The notes below the pieces were generated by a model. That model worked only from the letters and a program-made list of their open reading frames with translations. It searched no databases and was not told where the DNA came from. This document shows positions 1 through 11,132 of a DNA stretch of 64,000 nucleotides, piece by piece (the first letter of the stretch is position 1; each line of letters starts with the position of its first letter). Source of the stretch: Glebionis coronaria (lineage: Eukaryota; Streptophyta; Magnoliopsida; Asterales; Asteraceae); contig CM046878.1 in the NCBI GenBank assembly GCA_025667525.1, forward strand, positions 99,959,237-100,023,236, read 5' to 3'. The position numbers were made by a program, and so were the translations under genes.

Positions 1-637
1 CCACTTGCTTTTAGTAACTTAAAATTACTCTTTAATACATAGCAAATAGATCAACACTCCAACGTTATCTATATGGGACATTACAAAACACAATGACAGT
101 TTCATACTCTTTATTTTCTAAACAATCCACTTCATAAGTAGTTTAGCAAAATCCGAACTTCATTTAAGATATAATGTGATTCATCACATTCCATATATAA
201 TGGTATCTTATTAATCATCTTAGATCAAGTCATACTCAACTTTCTAACCTTGATTTCTTTTGGAATAAAGGAAGATATAGTTATCTTGAATCAAACATCA
301 CTATCATATTGAGAATTTTGATTCTCCTAATGAACATACTATAACAATGATGTATTTCATTTAGGAAAATATTATAAGTCAATCTTAACAATATTTAAGA
401 TAAACCAACTAAATCATCTTAATGGTATAATAGATTTCCTAACCATTTTGCATGCTTTATAACTCAAGTACTTATAATACAAAGTCACTTCATAAAAGTT
501 ATAAGTCCAATACACGTTTTATGTATATGTCTTTAAAGAAAATACATTAACGTCTTACTTTATATTATATGTCTTTCAAGACTTTATGTTTGTTACTTTA
601 TTCAATAAATCATAAACATGTATAACTAAAGTAAATC

Positions 638-716
638 ATGAACACCACTAGGTTTCATTCATCTTTTCAAGTTAATTCACTCCTATACTATTATATGAAC
701 ACCACTAGGTTTCATT
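638..716. repeat. 22-bp direct repeat pair
   Basis: The 22 bases at 638-659 recur exactly at 695-716, a period of 57 bases. The core is ACCACTAGGTTTCATT. The sequence between the copies does not repeat. It lies in the interior of element E and may be a small replication-slippage product. Confidence 0.7.
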
Positions 717-3505
717 AGTAGTATAAGATTACTCTGTATCTTATGTCATTCCAGGAATTCGTCCATTTTAAGAAACTTCAAAACATTCCACGCCCGATCT
801 TACGACATGTGGATATTTTACCCTTGTGTTTACAATTTAGTCCAAGCTCTTACATGACTAAATCAAAACAACAAGTGTTTCTTAAAGTGAATGATATATA
901 TACTTTTAAGTAGTCTTTTAATCATATTGACACATGATCTAAATATTAATTAGATTGTTAATCTCTTATCTTAAAGACAAGAGAATCATATCTTTATGAG
1001 TTGTTTCTTGCACACAATGTTCATTTCTCCCACTTGTGCATGGAACAACCTCATATATAAGATAAACATCACGTCTAACGTTCGTCTATACTAAATATGA
1101 TTGTGCCACATATATTAGCTTTTACAAGTAGATGTAGAACCACCTAATCAACAAGAATCAGTACATAACTATCTTTGAAGATATTAGTGTCAACAATTCG
1201 AAAGTAAATATCTTAGGACATACTAAAGATAACATGGGTTATTACCAAGACAACAAAGCTTGTAACTCCCACTGACTTAGAGAATGTTTTAATAGACTCA
1301 AAATCAGTAATACAACACAATTCTCCCACTGAACTTGACAACATTGAAAATGTTCATAATCGGTGAAAATAATTAGTGTTGTGTTTACTTTCTTACACTT
1401 TTGAAAAACACATTCGTAACAATTACTTATAGTGTTTAAGAGTGTACTCTACTTCGTAAATGATGACTTATCCATCAAATGCTTTTTAACTTGAAAGACT
1501 TGACATGCAATTTCTTCCTTAATAGGTCTACCAACCCCACAATGGTATGTAGTGCCTATAAATGGTCAAAGCACAACTACTAGACAAATATGCTAGTTTG
1601 CCATATAACCAATTTGCGGTAACTTTTAATAACTCAAAATATGCACTTTTCTTAACTATTAAAGTCTGCTATGAGTTACGGATTTGAATTTGACATTTCT
1701 AAAATCCTTATTACTCCTTCTTTATTCATCAAAAGGAGTTTTAGGTTTATCTTTCATTTGTAAATTGACTCTATCCTCAACCATACGGTTTGTAGATCAA
1801 TAAATGAATAAACCACGTTTACGGTGTAACGTTGCATTGATACATTTGCAAAAGAATTTACAAAATTCAGTTTTAGTATTTTCGATAATACCATTCAAGA
1901 AAATAAAATTACCCCGGTAATAATAACCATAGTATTTTCCTTGAAAAACTAGAATCCAAATTGACATAATTTCATCACATCAGTTGATCTGCTAGCAATG
2001 AAAGTATTCAAGATGGTAACTTGTCGAACAATGATTGACAAACAAATTTGCAATTTCTAGACATTTAAGGGATTTACATTGCCAAAAGTCATTTTGCATT
2101 GTAAACATGTTTCATCCCTTCTTTATGCCTTAAGTTTCCAGATCTCACTGAGTAACTCAATTAAGTCGACTAATCTAAAGAACGTAAAACCTTCATGTGC
2201 AATCTTATTCAGTCATGAAGTTTTCTCTCCATTACAACATCGTCCGATATCTTATATGACGACAATTGTAACTTCAAGTGTTCGTCAATTAGAGGGCATA
2301 TGACTTAAATTTTAAGGTATAAATTTTGGTGTCAAAATCATGTATGGAGAAGCATGCATACATCTCCATAACATAAGTTTAATAAAACGTTTAGTAAACT
2401 TTTGTTGAGACTAAAAGTTCATCATATACTTGCAAGTTGAGGTATAGGTTAAACCAATTAAAGATTTTACACACAACTAAATTCACACCGTACTTTTTCT
2501 AGAACTCAGCTAAAGCACAAAGCAATAACCTTATTCATTGTGTTTCGGATGTGAATTAATGTAGTTAAATCAACCTTAAAGAATTATACCAATAACAACC
2601 GTAGTTAATTCCAATTTTGACGCACAGGCGAGCCGGGAATTTGGTCAGTGCTGAAGCATAACACCTCCTTCCTTAACCGGGTACATGACCAGCGGTGCGT
2701 TATACCCACTTTATAGTTTGTCAAAATTGAGTAGGCCGTTAAGTTGCTATTGCAATTCTAATCAACGCAAATCATATGTAATTTAGATCTCAAAAACAAT
2801 TCATTAATTTTTATATGATTTAGTCCATGTTAATTTTCTTGTAAAATTACCCTTATTTACAACATACAATTAAAACAAAACGTATGAAAACAAGTAGGTA
2901 CAAAAAAACTAAATCATAAACACATAATAACAATTTATATGTGCAATAAATAAATCAAATAACCACATGCATACGATTTATTCAATAAATAATATCAAAT
3001 CTAGGTTTTTATATATTCATATAAAAGTCTTCCCTAATTTTAAATTTATTGAATCAAATAAAGCATGTAGCATAACACGTAACAATTACCACATAAAATC
3101 ATATGATCCATGAAAAACATGCATGTTCATCACGGATCTCCCACATATCTTAACAATTAAATCTCTACGGATCGAAACATGAATTCACACAACATAACAA
3201 TTAATCATGCAATTCATCAAAATTCCACCCAAATCACTTAACAATTAATGAAATCACTACGGATCGTAACCATACATGACATAACAATTAATTCATGCAT
3301 ACATCTAAAGTTAATTACCATGTAATTTTAGGGTTTACAAAAAAACCTTTTTTTTTAATAAAAAATTCGGCATAGCCGATTTTAAAAATAATAAAAAACA
3401 AAAACCCTAATTTTTATAAAACCTAAAAAACAACATGTAATTTTTAACACAAATCAATATTAGTTAAAAAAACTTTAGATCTTGATAATTATAATCATGT
3501 TAAAA

Positions 3506-3520
3506 CGGCTCTCGATGCCA
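3506..3520 (-). other. Primer binding site of element E (tRNA-iMet type)
   Basis: On the minus strand this reads TGGCATCGAGAGCCG, a close variant of the plant initiator-methionine primer site TGGTATCAGAGC. It sits one base from the LTR edge, as expected for priming of minus-strand cDNA. It fixes the orientation of element E as leftward. Confidence 0.7.
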
Positions 3521-3521
3521 C

Positions 3522-4265
3522 TGTTGGTTTATATAGTTCATAACAATTATTTAAAACCCTAATATGGATCAAAGAACGCATAGCGGAAGCGATTAACAAG
3601 ATCATTAATTTAACACAATTATATTAATCAAGATTAGGGTTACATACCTTTATCCTAGCAAGATCCACAAGACGACGGAACGAACGGCAACTAGGGTTTA
3701 TCACGAACACCACCAAGAATATAATCTAAAGGAAGATTATATCACGCTCTTGTACACACGTAATACGGCGAGTTAACCGTGAGTCTAGCACGAACAAACC
3801 GAGCTTCAACGCTTATGGAATATCTACCCAACAACCCTAGAGAGGGGCTAGGACTAGATAAAAATAGACTTGATCGAAAACCAAACGAAAACCTAAGGTG
3901 GGTGTGTATAGAGAAAAGAAAGAGGGATTGAAAAATTATGAGGCTAGGGGTTTGTTTATATAGGCTTGGCAAACCTTGGTGTCCAAGTTATAAACGAAAA
4001 AGGAAACAAAATCTTTCCCTTTACCCCCTCTATTAGCCGCCGATTAACACCCTCCATAAGGGGTGTTTGTGTAATTTTTCCTTCTTCTTTTACTTCTATT
4101 TAATTCCATAACGGTCGTTATAACTTAACTATTATTTATTAACGATCGCTAGTTAAGCTTTGGTTTGATTTAATAAATATAATAAATATATTTAATAAAT
4201 AAATTAACCTTTTACGTTATGTGTGCAATCCCGTGATCCCGAGTTCGATCCTATCTCACGACTAT
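3522..4265 (-). repeat. 5' LTR of element E (outer edge uncertain)
   Basis: The LTR begins at TGTTGG (plus-strand view) directly beside the PBS. It contains a plausible leftward promoter with a TATA box near 3955-3963. The outer edge cannot be fixed because the partner LTR is outside the window; 4265 is a guess based on where promoter-like sequence gives way to plain spacer. The leftward transcript would pass through 3950-3522, a stretch with CT-rich leader character. A 76-codon minus frame here shows no family resemblance and is not called as a gene. Confidence 0.5.
3955..3963 (-). promoter_or_regulatory. TATA box in the LTR of element E
   Basis: The minus strand reads CTATATAAA, a good plant TATA box, followed downstream by a CT-rich stretch. 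It is placed about 440 bases from the LTR-PBS junction, reasonable for a U3/R boundary. This is inferred from sequence only. Confidence 0.45.
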
Positions 4266-5206
4266 TAATTTTAAGTCCATAAACTTTCAATATATGATTG
4301 TATAATAAGAAACAAAAGTTTATATACTAGACGTAAAATGTTCAAAATACTTCTGCACTGTAAATTCCAAGTTTAATCTCATACATTGAATAAGTTTTCT
4401 TCTTCTTTTGGGCCTTAGCTCCAGTTGTGGTTTAAGCCCAAATTTGGTTTTGATTATACTGCTAGGTTCAGTTATGTTACATACTTCATACCGACCTTCG
4501 ACTCGTGTTACCCGCTCATATGAAACAACGAAACTTTACGTAAAGTTTATTTAGGTGGCTAAAATAAGGTGACAAATGAGAAGCGCAAAAAAGTTAAATA
4601 AATATAATATATTAAAATATATATTTTAAAATTTTCATAAAATAACAGTTGGTAGATCCAAAGTTACGAAATGATTTTTTCTTTGAAGTATAACTTTGAT
4701 ACAAATAATTATGAAAAAAAAAGTTTGTGCATTAAAATTTTGTAAACCGACATTTTATGCATCAAAATATCGTTTTCATAATCAACTTCTCTTTAGCAAA
4801 TGTATCAAAATCTTAACGTGCATGACAAATTAAAATTTTTGTCCATAAAGAAAATTCATTAAGATCCTGTTTCTTTCTTTAAAAAAGAGTATCAAAACTC
4901 AAAATTAGTAAAACTTCTTTCACATAATTCATCGGGAAGTCTTTATTCTTTTTAAGCATATTTACACTTTTCACGAATATATAGTATTAGGCTGAGTACA
5001 TCAGTGACCGAGTTCGACTCCTAATTTTTTTGAGTACGTTAGATTTTTCTTTCCAACGACCTACATAAGACCTTCTTCCACATCAAGGTGACCTACATTC
5101 TAAAAAACATACTTCATAAATATACCTTTTAATTAATTAACACACACTTAAACTTGCACTCAATTTGGTCGTATGTTCGACCGATTCATGGATCCTCTCT
5201 CGGCTG
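4266..5206. other. AT-rich spacer
   Basis: No ORF or recognised element. It may include the outer end of the LTR of element E. A B-box-like string GAGTTCGACTCC lies near 5009-5020, but no convincing A box stands at the right distance, so no tRNA or SINE is called. Confidence 0.6.
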
Positions 5207-5292
5207 ACCGAATCGCCGCATCAAGGGTGACCGAGTAGGACACAAGTCGACCAAATCGTCTCATCAAAGGTGACCGAGTAGGACACAAGTCG
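5207..5292. repeat. Two-copy 43-bp tandem repeat
   Basis: Units 5207-5249 and 5250-5292 have equal length and share GGTGACCGAGTAGGACACAA plus most of the rest, with a few substitutions in the first half of the unit. The unit is more GC-rich than its surroundings. Related fragments (GACCGATTCATG, CGGCTGACCGA) just upstream suggest decayed further copies. Confidence 0.75.
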
Positions 5293-5334
5293 ATCGTATC
5301 GATCCACCCATCCAATGCGACCAACTTGTAATAA

Positions 5335-5975
5335 ACTTCTGTAAAAACTACAATTAATTAAGTTAGCGTGGTCGAGTAGTTGCGTGGGTCATATCACTCT
5401 TGAGCTCGACTTATACACTCGAGAAGTTGGTTCAGGCTCGTCAAACTATTTGACAACTCCACTTGACTTGTCAATTATGTCCAACTTAAATACGAGTACA
5501 ACTTAGACCATCTGTCTTCAGATAAAACGTCGTGTGTTTGGACCTGTTTGTGTACGTATTTAGTCGTTTTTTCTAAGGTTTCTCACATTCGTACCGTCCG
5601 TATGAAGTCGACCAAAGCAATTGGTCCCTGGCAACATGCATCCACGAATAAAACCAAGAAAATGATACATTTTTAACTCTTGATATCTCGTATTATTATT
5701 TGATTGTCATGTGATCTGTTGTCTCCATATTGAACCATTACTTGGAATGTTGCATCAACAGAAGCTGCAACGAAGTTTCTCAAATCCATATGATGTCTAC
5801 TAACCTTTTAGTCGTTTTATGCTTCTATCATGATTGTAGTTATATGACATTCGCTTCTCACGCCACATATTGCGAGATATTGTAATTACATGATTATACT
5901 TTCGTAAAAGCATTCGGGGCATTAGAAATATACGACTCGTGTTATAACAAAAAATGTTGTCACTTTTAACACTTT
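5335..5975 (+). repeat. Diverged duplicated segment, copy 1
   Basis: This stretch matches 63385-64000 in the same orientation. Strong blocks include about 55 near-identical bases around 5620-5672 (starting CAATTGGTCCCTGGC) and the block ending CATATTGCGAGATATTGTAA near 5862-5884. Indels and substitutions lie between them. Similarity weakens before about 5395, but the CTTCT..AAAACT string near 5336 resembles 44840-44855, left of the copia insertion. That suggests copy 2 was once continuous across it. Its function is unknown. Confidence 0.75.
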
Positions 5976-8090
5976 TTTTTTATAAATTAGAACATATTAT
6001 TTACCCAAAAACATTTTCCCTTCATTATTGAAGTTATAGACACCCTATGACTCAAGTTTAACACAATAAAAGACACATACTCCGTAATTGTTTTTTAAAA
6101 GATTATATGGCTTAATGCTATGGCTCAGGTGGGGCGTGGGAGTCGTGTTATAGGACACCGGTCATCAGCCCTATAATGCCCTATACGTGTTCTAAAACAC
6201 CAAAATATTGTGACAAATGTTTCGAAAACTAATCTTTTAGTTGATGGTTCAAGCAGTTTAATCAGCATTGGAACTTAGGTTTTTTTCAAAACTGGCTTCT
6301 AACTGATTTACAGCTTTTTCTTCACGAGGTCAACTCGAATTTTAAAACATTAGCTTATACTAACACATGAGTAGTTGTACCAAGCCAATTTTCCACAATC
6401 TTGAAGAAAAACAAAAATCTAGATATATACTCAATTGAGATAAAGATGATAAAATATATAAACGATAGGGTTTTAAAAAACTTTTTTAGTTTGTTACAAA
6501 CATGGTCCACATATTTGTATTAAATTGTTATATCATTATTTCGATCATATTCGATTTTGATAAGACTATCGAGGAAAGATATGGAAATAAAGTAGTTTAT
6601 ATACGCTTGTCTTAAACTTAAGTATCCATATTTTCAGAAAACATAATCAATTAGCAGCACCAAGCTACACATGGTATGATTGAAATGAAGTAGTATGTTA
6701 CCTCCAAATTTAAATTTTGTTTTGGTCATCTCTTATAATTAAAACCATTTTTCTCATTATACTTGATAATTATAATTTACATTGTAGAAAAACGCAAACG
6801 GACAACAAGCAGATGCATTAGTCTTTTTTAAATAGCAAAACTAAGTCAATTAAATAAACATTTTATGAATATAAGTGTCGAAGCGTACATTATTGTTCAT
6901 AAAATGTTATATTTTAATAAATTAACTCCACCGCCTCATTTGTAAAAAAACCAAATATATTAAATTCAAAAGAAATAAACACATGTTAATTTTTAACACA
7001 TAATTAAAAAAGTTTGCTAACAACACCAATACATATTAATATATATTGTGGTTAAGCCTCTAATAATTATAACATCATAACTCTCAAACAAAAATCACGA
7101 GTTGAAACGTTGCTAATTGTATACATTTGTCGACTTTAAAGGCTCGGCTCGCAATGTCGAATCGAAAACTTAAATATATTCAATGTCTATGAAAATTGAA
7201 TTTGATAAACTAGCCATCGATAAGTCTAAATATGTGACTTATTTTGTACCTACATATACGTGACACTGGTTTATTAGTTTATAAAAAAATACTAGTAAAT
7301 CATTTTGTTATAACCAATAGAACTTTTTTTTATTCGAAACGTCTAGTGATCTTCAACCAATTATGAGCTTCAATATATTTATCAGGAGTCAGTGCTATAA
7401 CCTATTTCCAATACTACACATATATGATTAGGCATACAATTATTCCAATTACACGTATATGTCAATGCTCTGGTAACTAAGGATTGTTTATGTCATGGAC
7501 GGAACGAGGGGATGTCTTGTGAGTGTCTGGAGCATTTATGGATTTTTTTGATATAATGTTAAGTTTAAAAAAAATCAATTTTTTTTTAAATATATATTAA
7601 ATGCATCCGACGCTTCAAATGTGTTTATAGCCTTATTTAATTATTATATAAAAACAATTTGAACTCTATTATGGCTTTGGTCATATTTGGTATTGGCTTT
7701 AATCCCTAGTTTAAGTTATGCTTATCTACTAAGACTTTTATTAACCTTTTTACATTTCAAGTGAAGGTAATGGGTAACTCCATGTCTCCATATATAGGCT
7801 TTTGCAGTAGTTTTGCTTTTCACATATATGTCACTAAAAGACATTTTTAGCTTAAAGGTTGGATAAATGAGCAAAAAGTTACCGAAGCATACTATACATT
7901 GAAATAAGAAACAATTTTCACATCGCCAAAATTCGTTAACAAAAGGAATAATTTCAAATCCTTATGTGTACATAACGTGGTCCTTTCATCTTTCGACTTT
8001 ATTCACAACAATTGTACTATTTATTTACAACACACATAAACATATACATATTTCTTTAGACCTACCGTTTTTAGTTTTTCAAACACAAAA
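5976..8090. other. AT-rich spacer, nothing recognised
   Basis: No reading frame of interest, no LTR, and no terminal inverted repeat found by eye. A more GC-rich patch at about 6121-6185 does not resemble anything I know. Confidence 0.55.
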
Positions 8091-8408
8091 ATGCATTTCT
8101 TGCTTCTAGCAAATTTACATAATTGTGCCACTAAACCAATTCTAGCCACCTTAATATGGCCTTTCTTTTTGAAAGTTGTAGCGAGTCTGAGACCAATTCA
8201 AGATATTGTAAGAATCATGGTTCATGATTCAAGACTTTTCTTCTTTCAGTTAGCGCGGATTGTCAGTTTAGACGAGTATAATGAAGGTGCAAGAAGATGG
8301 GGCCGAGTGCGTAGACTAGTTCGTGAAAGGTTTGTTGGCGCTGGACGATCAATAGCTTTTGTTGCCGATGAAGAAAGCTTGCATACTCTTACAATGGTGG
8401 CTCTCTAA
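8091..8408 (+). CDS. Hypothetical protein, 105 codons (possible gene or exon remnant)
   Basis: The frame runs from ATG at 8091 to TAA at 8406. I do not recognise the product. The first 48 residues are hydrophobic and could pass for a membrane segment. The second half is soluble and basic, with an Arg-rich stretch (ARRWGRVRRLVRER) followed by GRSIAFVADEESLH. The base composition of the second half is richer in G and C than its surroundings. Splice-like signals bracket that half: a pyrimidine tract ending in CAG at 8249, a donor AAG/GTAATA at 8409/8410, and an acceptor TTGCAG at 8670. The real unit may therefore be an exon at 8250-8409, with the hydrophobic half being intron. No family match, so it may also be chance. 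Confidence 0.25.
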   Translation: MHFLLLANLHNCATKPILATLIWPFFLKVVASLRPIQDIVRIMVHDSRLFFFQLARIVSLDEYNEGARRWGRVRRLVRERFVGAGRSIAFVADEESLHTLTMVAL

Positions 8409-9849
8409 GGTAATAAGGTGTACTTTGTTAATGATGAAATGATAAGACAGGAGTGATAGTACTTCATTAGATGCCGAAACTTGTTTGTTATCACTAGAGG
8501 TGCTAAAAATGGTTATATAAGTTAAAATCGTACATGTAGAATCTTGTGAACTTTTGATGCATGAGAAATAAGCAAATGTATACAGTAAACTTGAGTACTA
8601 TTTTTTGACTGAGAAATTGTTTTTTCTGTAATTTGTTTATCTTATATCATTTACTTGTTTACGATTGCAGATTATGTTCAAGCTAGTGGCCATGATAAAA
8701 AAAGAGACTGAAAATACCAGGAAGAAGAACAAAAATAAGAGAGAAACCCTAAAAGAAGATCATATCCATGATCCTACGTTAAGAGATCGCCTAACTCACT
8801 CGTTTAGAAATCAAATCAACATGTGATAATCTCAATAAACAGGGGTTATAACAATCACCGCGCTCAAAGGAGGTAGTAGACACAATCTTATTAGGATTAT
8901 TCATGATGGACAGAGGGTGGCGGCTGGATTAGGGTTTTTTTCATGATGGAAAGAGGTTTGATCGGCTAAGTGTTCATGATGGATTAGGGTTTTTTTCTAT
9001 GTTCATTTTGCATAGTTTTTTTTTTTCAGTTTTTTTTTTTTAGTAAAATGTGTTTGCATAACCGGACTCTTTCATAGTTTATGTGATGGTTATTGCACGT
9101 ACTTATTTTTCTAACATATGCCTTTATTTAGACCGAAGTTTACCATTAAAAAAAGTCCCAAATTGGTTTGGTAAGGTTGCTTTGCCATTTTGTACATGTT
9201 AGACCAAGTTATACATCCTCCAATTTACTTGTGGCTTGTCGAGTCGATGTCTGGTGACAAACATAAAGATGAATTGTATTGAGATTCGCTAGCAGCTATA
9301 CTCGCGCGATGCGATTGAATGTTATTCAGTTATGCGTGAGTCGATGTTTGGTATGGTTTTTTTCACGACGGCCGGTGTTCTTACGATTGAATGTTGTTCA
9401 TTTATTTGTCTTTCATAGATATAACTTATGAATGACATAGTTTTCTCTTAAAAACGTAATTTTGATATAAGGATATTATTACTTGTGACGTATATTTAAT
9501 ATGTGTAACTTTATTTATGAAACTCAATTAAATGCGAGATGGACATAATCTCTTTGGAATATTTGAATGAGAAGATTAACCTAAAAGTGGTTTGTACAAT
9601 GTGTTGTTTTCCTTGTAAATTATGGTGATAGGATGTTTTAATTGTACTATTAATTATATTTTAATTAAGTATGGTCAAATGTTTTGTATATATATTAGAG
9701 ATATAAATTTGTACATATGTATTAAAATCTTGTATTATTTGAATTAATTTTCTTGACTGCATTAATATGTTATACATTATGTTGTATTTGTTGTATTAAT
9801 TAATTTTTTGATATTAAATGAAGATAGAATGTATAATCTCTTGATTTAA
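8409..9849. other. Spacer with a possible 3' exon and short repeats
   Basis: Directly after 8670 the sequence is purine-rich (AAAAAAAGAGAC, GAAGAAGAAC) and lacks a long frame. Between about 8900 and 9000 the phrases CATGATGGA and GGATTAGGGTTTTTTT each occur more than once, an imperfect short repeat. GAGTCGATGT-TGG occurs twice near 9241 and 9340. The rest is AT-rich with no recognised element. Confidence 0.5.
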
Positions 9850-10530
9850 TTGTATTTGGATACCAAATGTTTATTTAGATACAAATTGACTAATTTCCAC
9901 CATCCATATTCATTCTAATATAATAGATAAGATTAAACAAAAACTCATTTCCCCCTTATATTTCAAACATTAATATCTCTTAAACCGTTAATCGTTATAC
10001 GAAAAAAATATACCATTACGACGGGCATTTAATTATCTTTCTACAGATATGCTATATACTTTCGACAAAAAAAAAATCGTTTTTTCACCTTTTTTTTCAT
10101 TGTCGAAAATTGTCATATATGATACTAAATATTATATATGATAGTAACACTAGTATCATATATATGATATAACTGATCATATCTGATATAAACCGATATC
10201 ATATATGATTCAATAATAATTTGTAACCTAAGACTAATATCATATATGATAAAACACTATTATCATATATGATTTCTTACGCAAATTTTAAAAACGAAAA
10301 AAAGACGATTTTTTTTTCTTCAAAAGTATATCATAATGCATATCTGTAGAAAGCTTACTAAATGCTCGTCGCGATGGTATATTTTTTCGTTTAACGCTTA
10401 ACGGTTTAAGAGATATTTAAATTATAAAAATAAGTGAAATAAAAAAATACTTTTAGTCATATCCATTAGATAAGATGAAGATGGATGATAGGGATGAGTC
10501 CCTTAGTATCCAAGATTGATATACTATTCA
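9850..10530. mobile_element. Long-TIR MITE (Mutator-like character), palindrome-rich core
   Basis: The two ends are inverted copies. TCTCTTAAACCGTTAA..CG near 9977 answers CGTTTAACGC..GGTTTAAGAGA near 10387. The similarity continues inwards through ATACCAT and TTTCTACAGATATG, and outwards with lower identity to about 9850 and 10530. TIRs approaching 200 bases on a roughly 680-base element without coding suggest a Mutator-like non-autonomous element. The target duplication was not resolved. The core holds repeated copies of the 12-base palindrome ATCATATATGAT (10198-10209, 10239-10250, 10262-10273) and close variants. Confidence 0.65.
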
Positions 10531-10751
10531 AAATAACTCTACTCTAATCTCTTTTATAAAATAGTATGATTATTGTGGAATTTTGTAACCAAGAAAGACT
10601 TTTACAAAAGGCTTAAGGCATTCATAATGATGAACATGTAAAAAGTTCATGAAATTGCCACATTTTATTAATTTACAAGTATTTTTATGCTATAAACTTA
10701 TTTTTATTATAGATAAAACTTTTATTACTTTAGAAAATTATTAGTTAATAT

Positions 10752-11016
10752 AATAAATTCCTTTCGTCTTAGACTTACAGTCTCATTTTAATTTTCTCGG
10801 TCTTTCCTTTTCAATTTTGAATTTAAATAATTTTGTTTGTGTTATACAAAACTTATTGAAAAATATAAGAATTGATTATTTTTTAAATATATTTTTATTC
10901 CCTTATAATTTTTATTAAGTATTTTATAACAAAACAAAATATTTAAGATCAAAGTTAGAATAGAAAGACCGAACAAGTCAAAGTAGAACTATAATTAAAG
11001 GACGGGGTGAATATTA
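10752..11016. mobile_element. Stowaway-like MITE
   Basis: The ends are inverted relatives. The left begins TAATAAATTCCTTTCGTC, and the complement of the right begins TAATATTCACCCCGTCC. Both lead into (T)CGGTCTTTC and an AT-rich arm. The terminal CxCCGTCC signature and flanking TA match the Stowaway (Tc1/mariner-derived) type. No coding. The edges are accurate to a few bases. Confidence 0.6.
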
Positions 11017-11132
11017 ATATATAAATCTTTTTAAAATGTATACATTGTCATGCTACCTAAACTTAAATAGTTTAAATGGATAAATTTTGAATCTTTTGAT
11101 TATCTTTTAAACCTACTCATAAACAATCATAC

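Larger units (their letters stand above)
1..3521 (-). mobile_element. Interior of LTR element E (partial, apparently non-coding)
   Basis: This is the interior of a minus-strand LTR element, placed by the PBS and LTR at its right end. It leaves the window on the left, so its length and 3' LTR are unknown. I find no gag, protease or RT similarity on either strand in 3.5 kb, although a copia or gypsy gag would normally begin within about 1 kb of the PBS. A more GC-rich block lies near 2620-2710. Motifs such as TCTCCCACT recur near 1026 and 1321. The likeliest reading is a non-autonomous large retrotransposon derivative (LARD-like). A heavily decayed copia element is the alternative. Confidence 0.5.

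Noticed and set aside
3742..3972. 76-codon minus frame in the LTR of E
   Set aside because: It overlaps the TATA box and CT-rich leader and shows no family resemblance.
4990..5060. SINE or tRNA relic around GAGTTCGACTCC
   Set aside because: No A box at suitable spacing and no tail or target duplication seen.
10112..10273. CRISPR-like array of short repeats
   Set aside because: Spacing is irregular, units are palindromes within a MITE, and the genome is a plant's.
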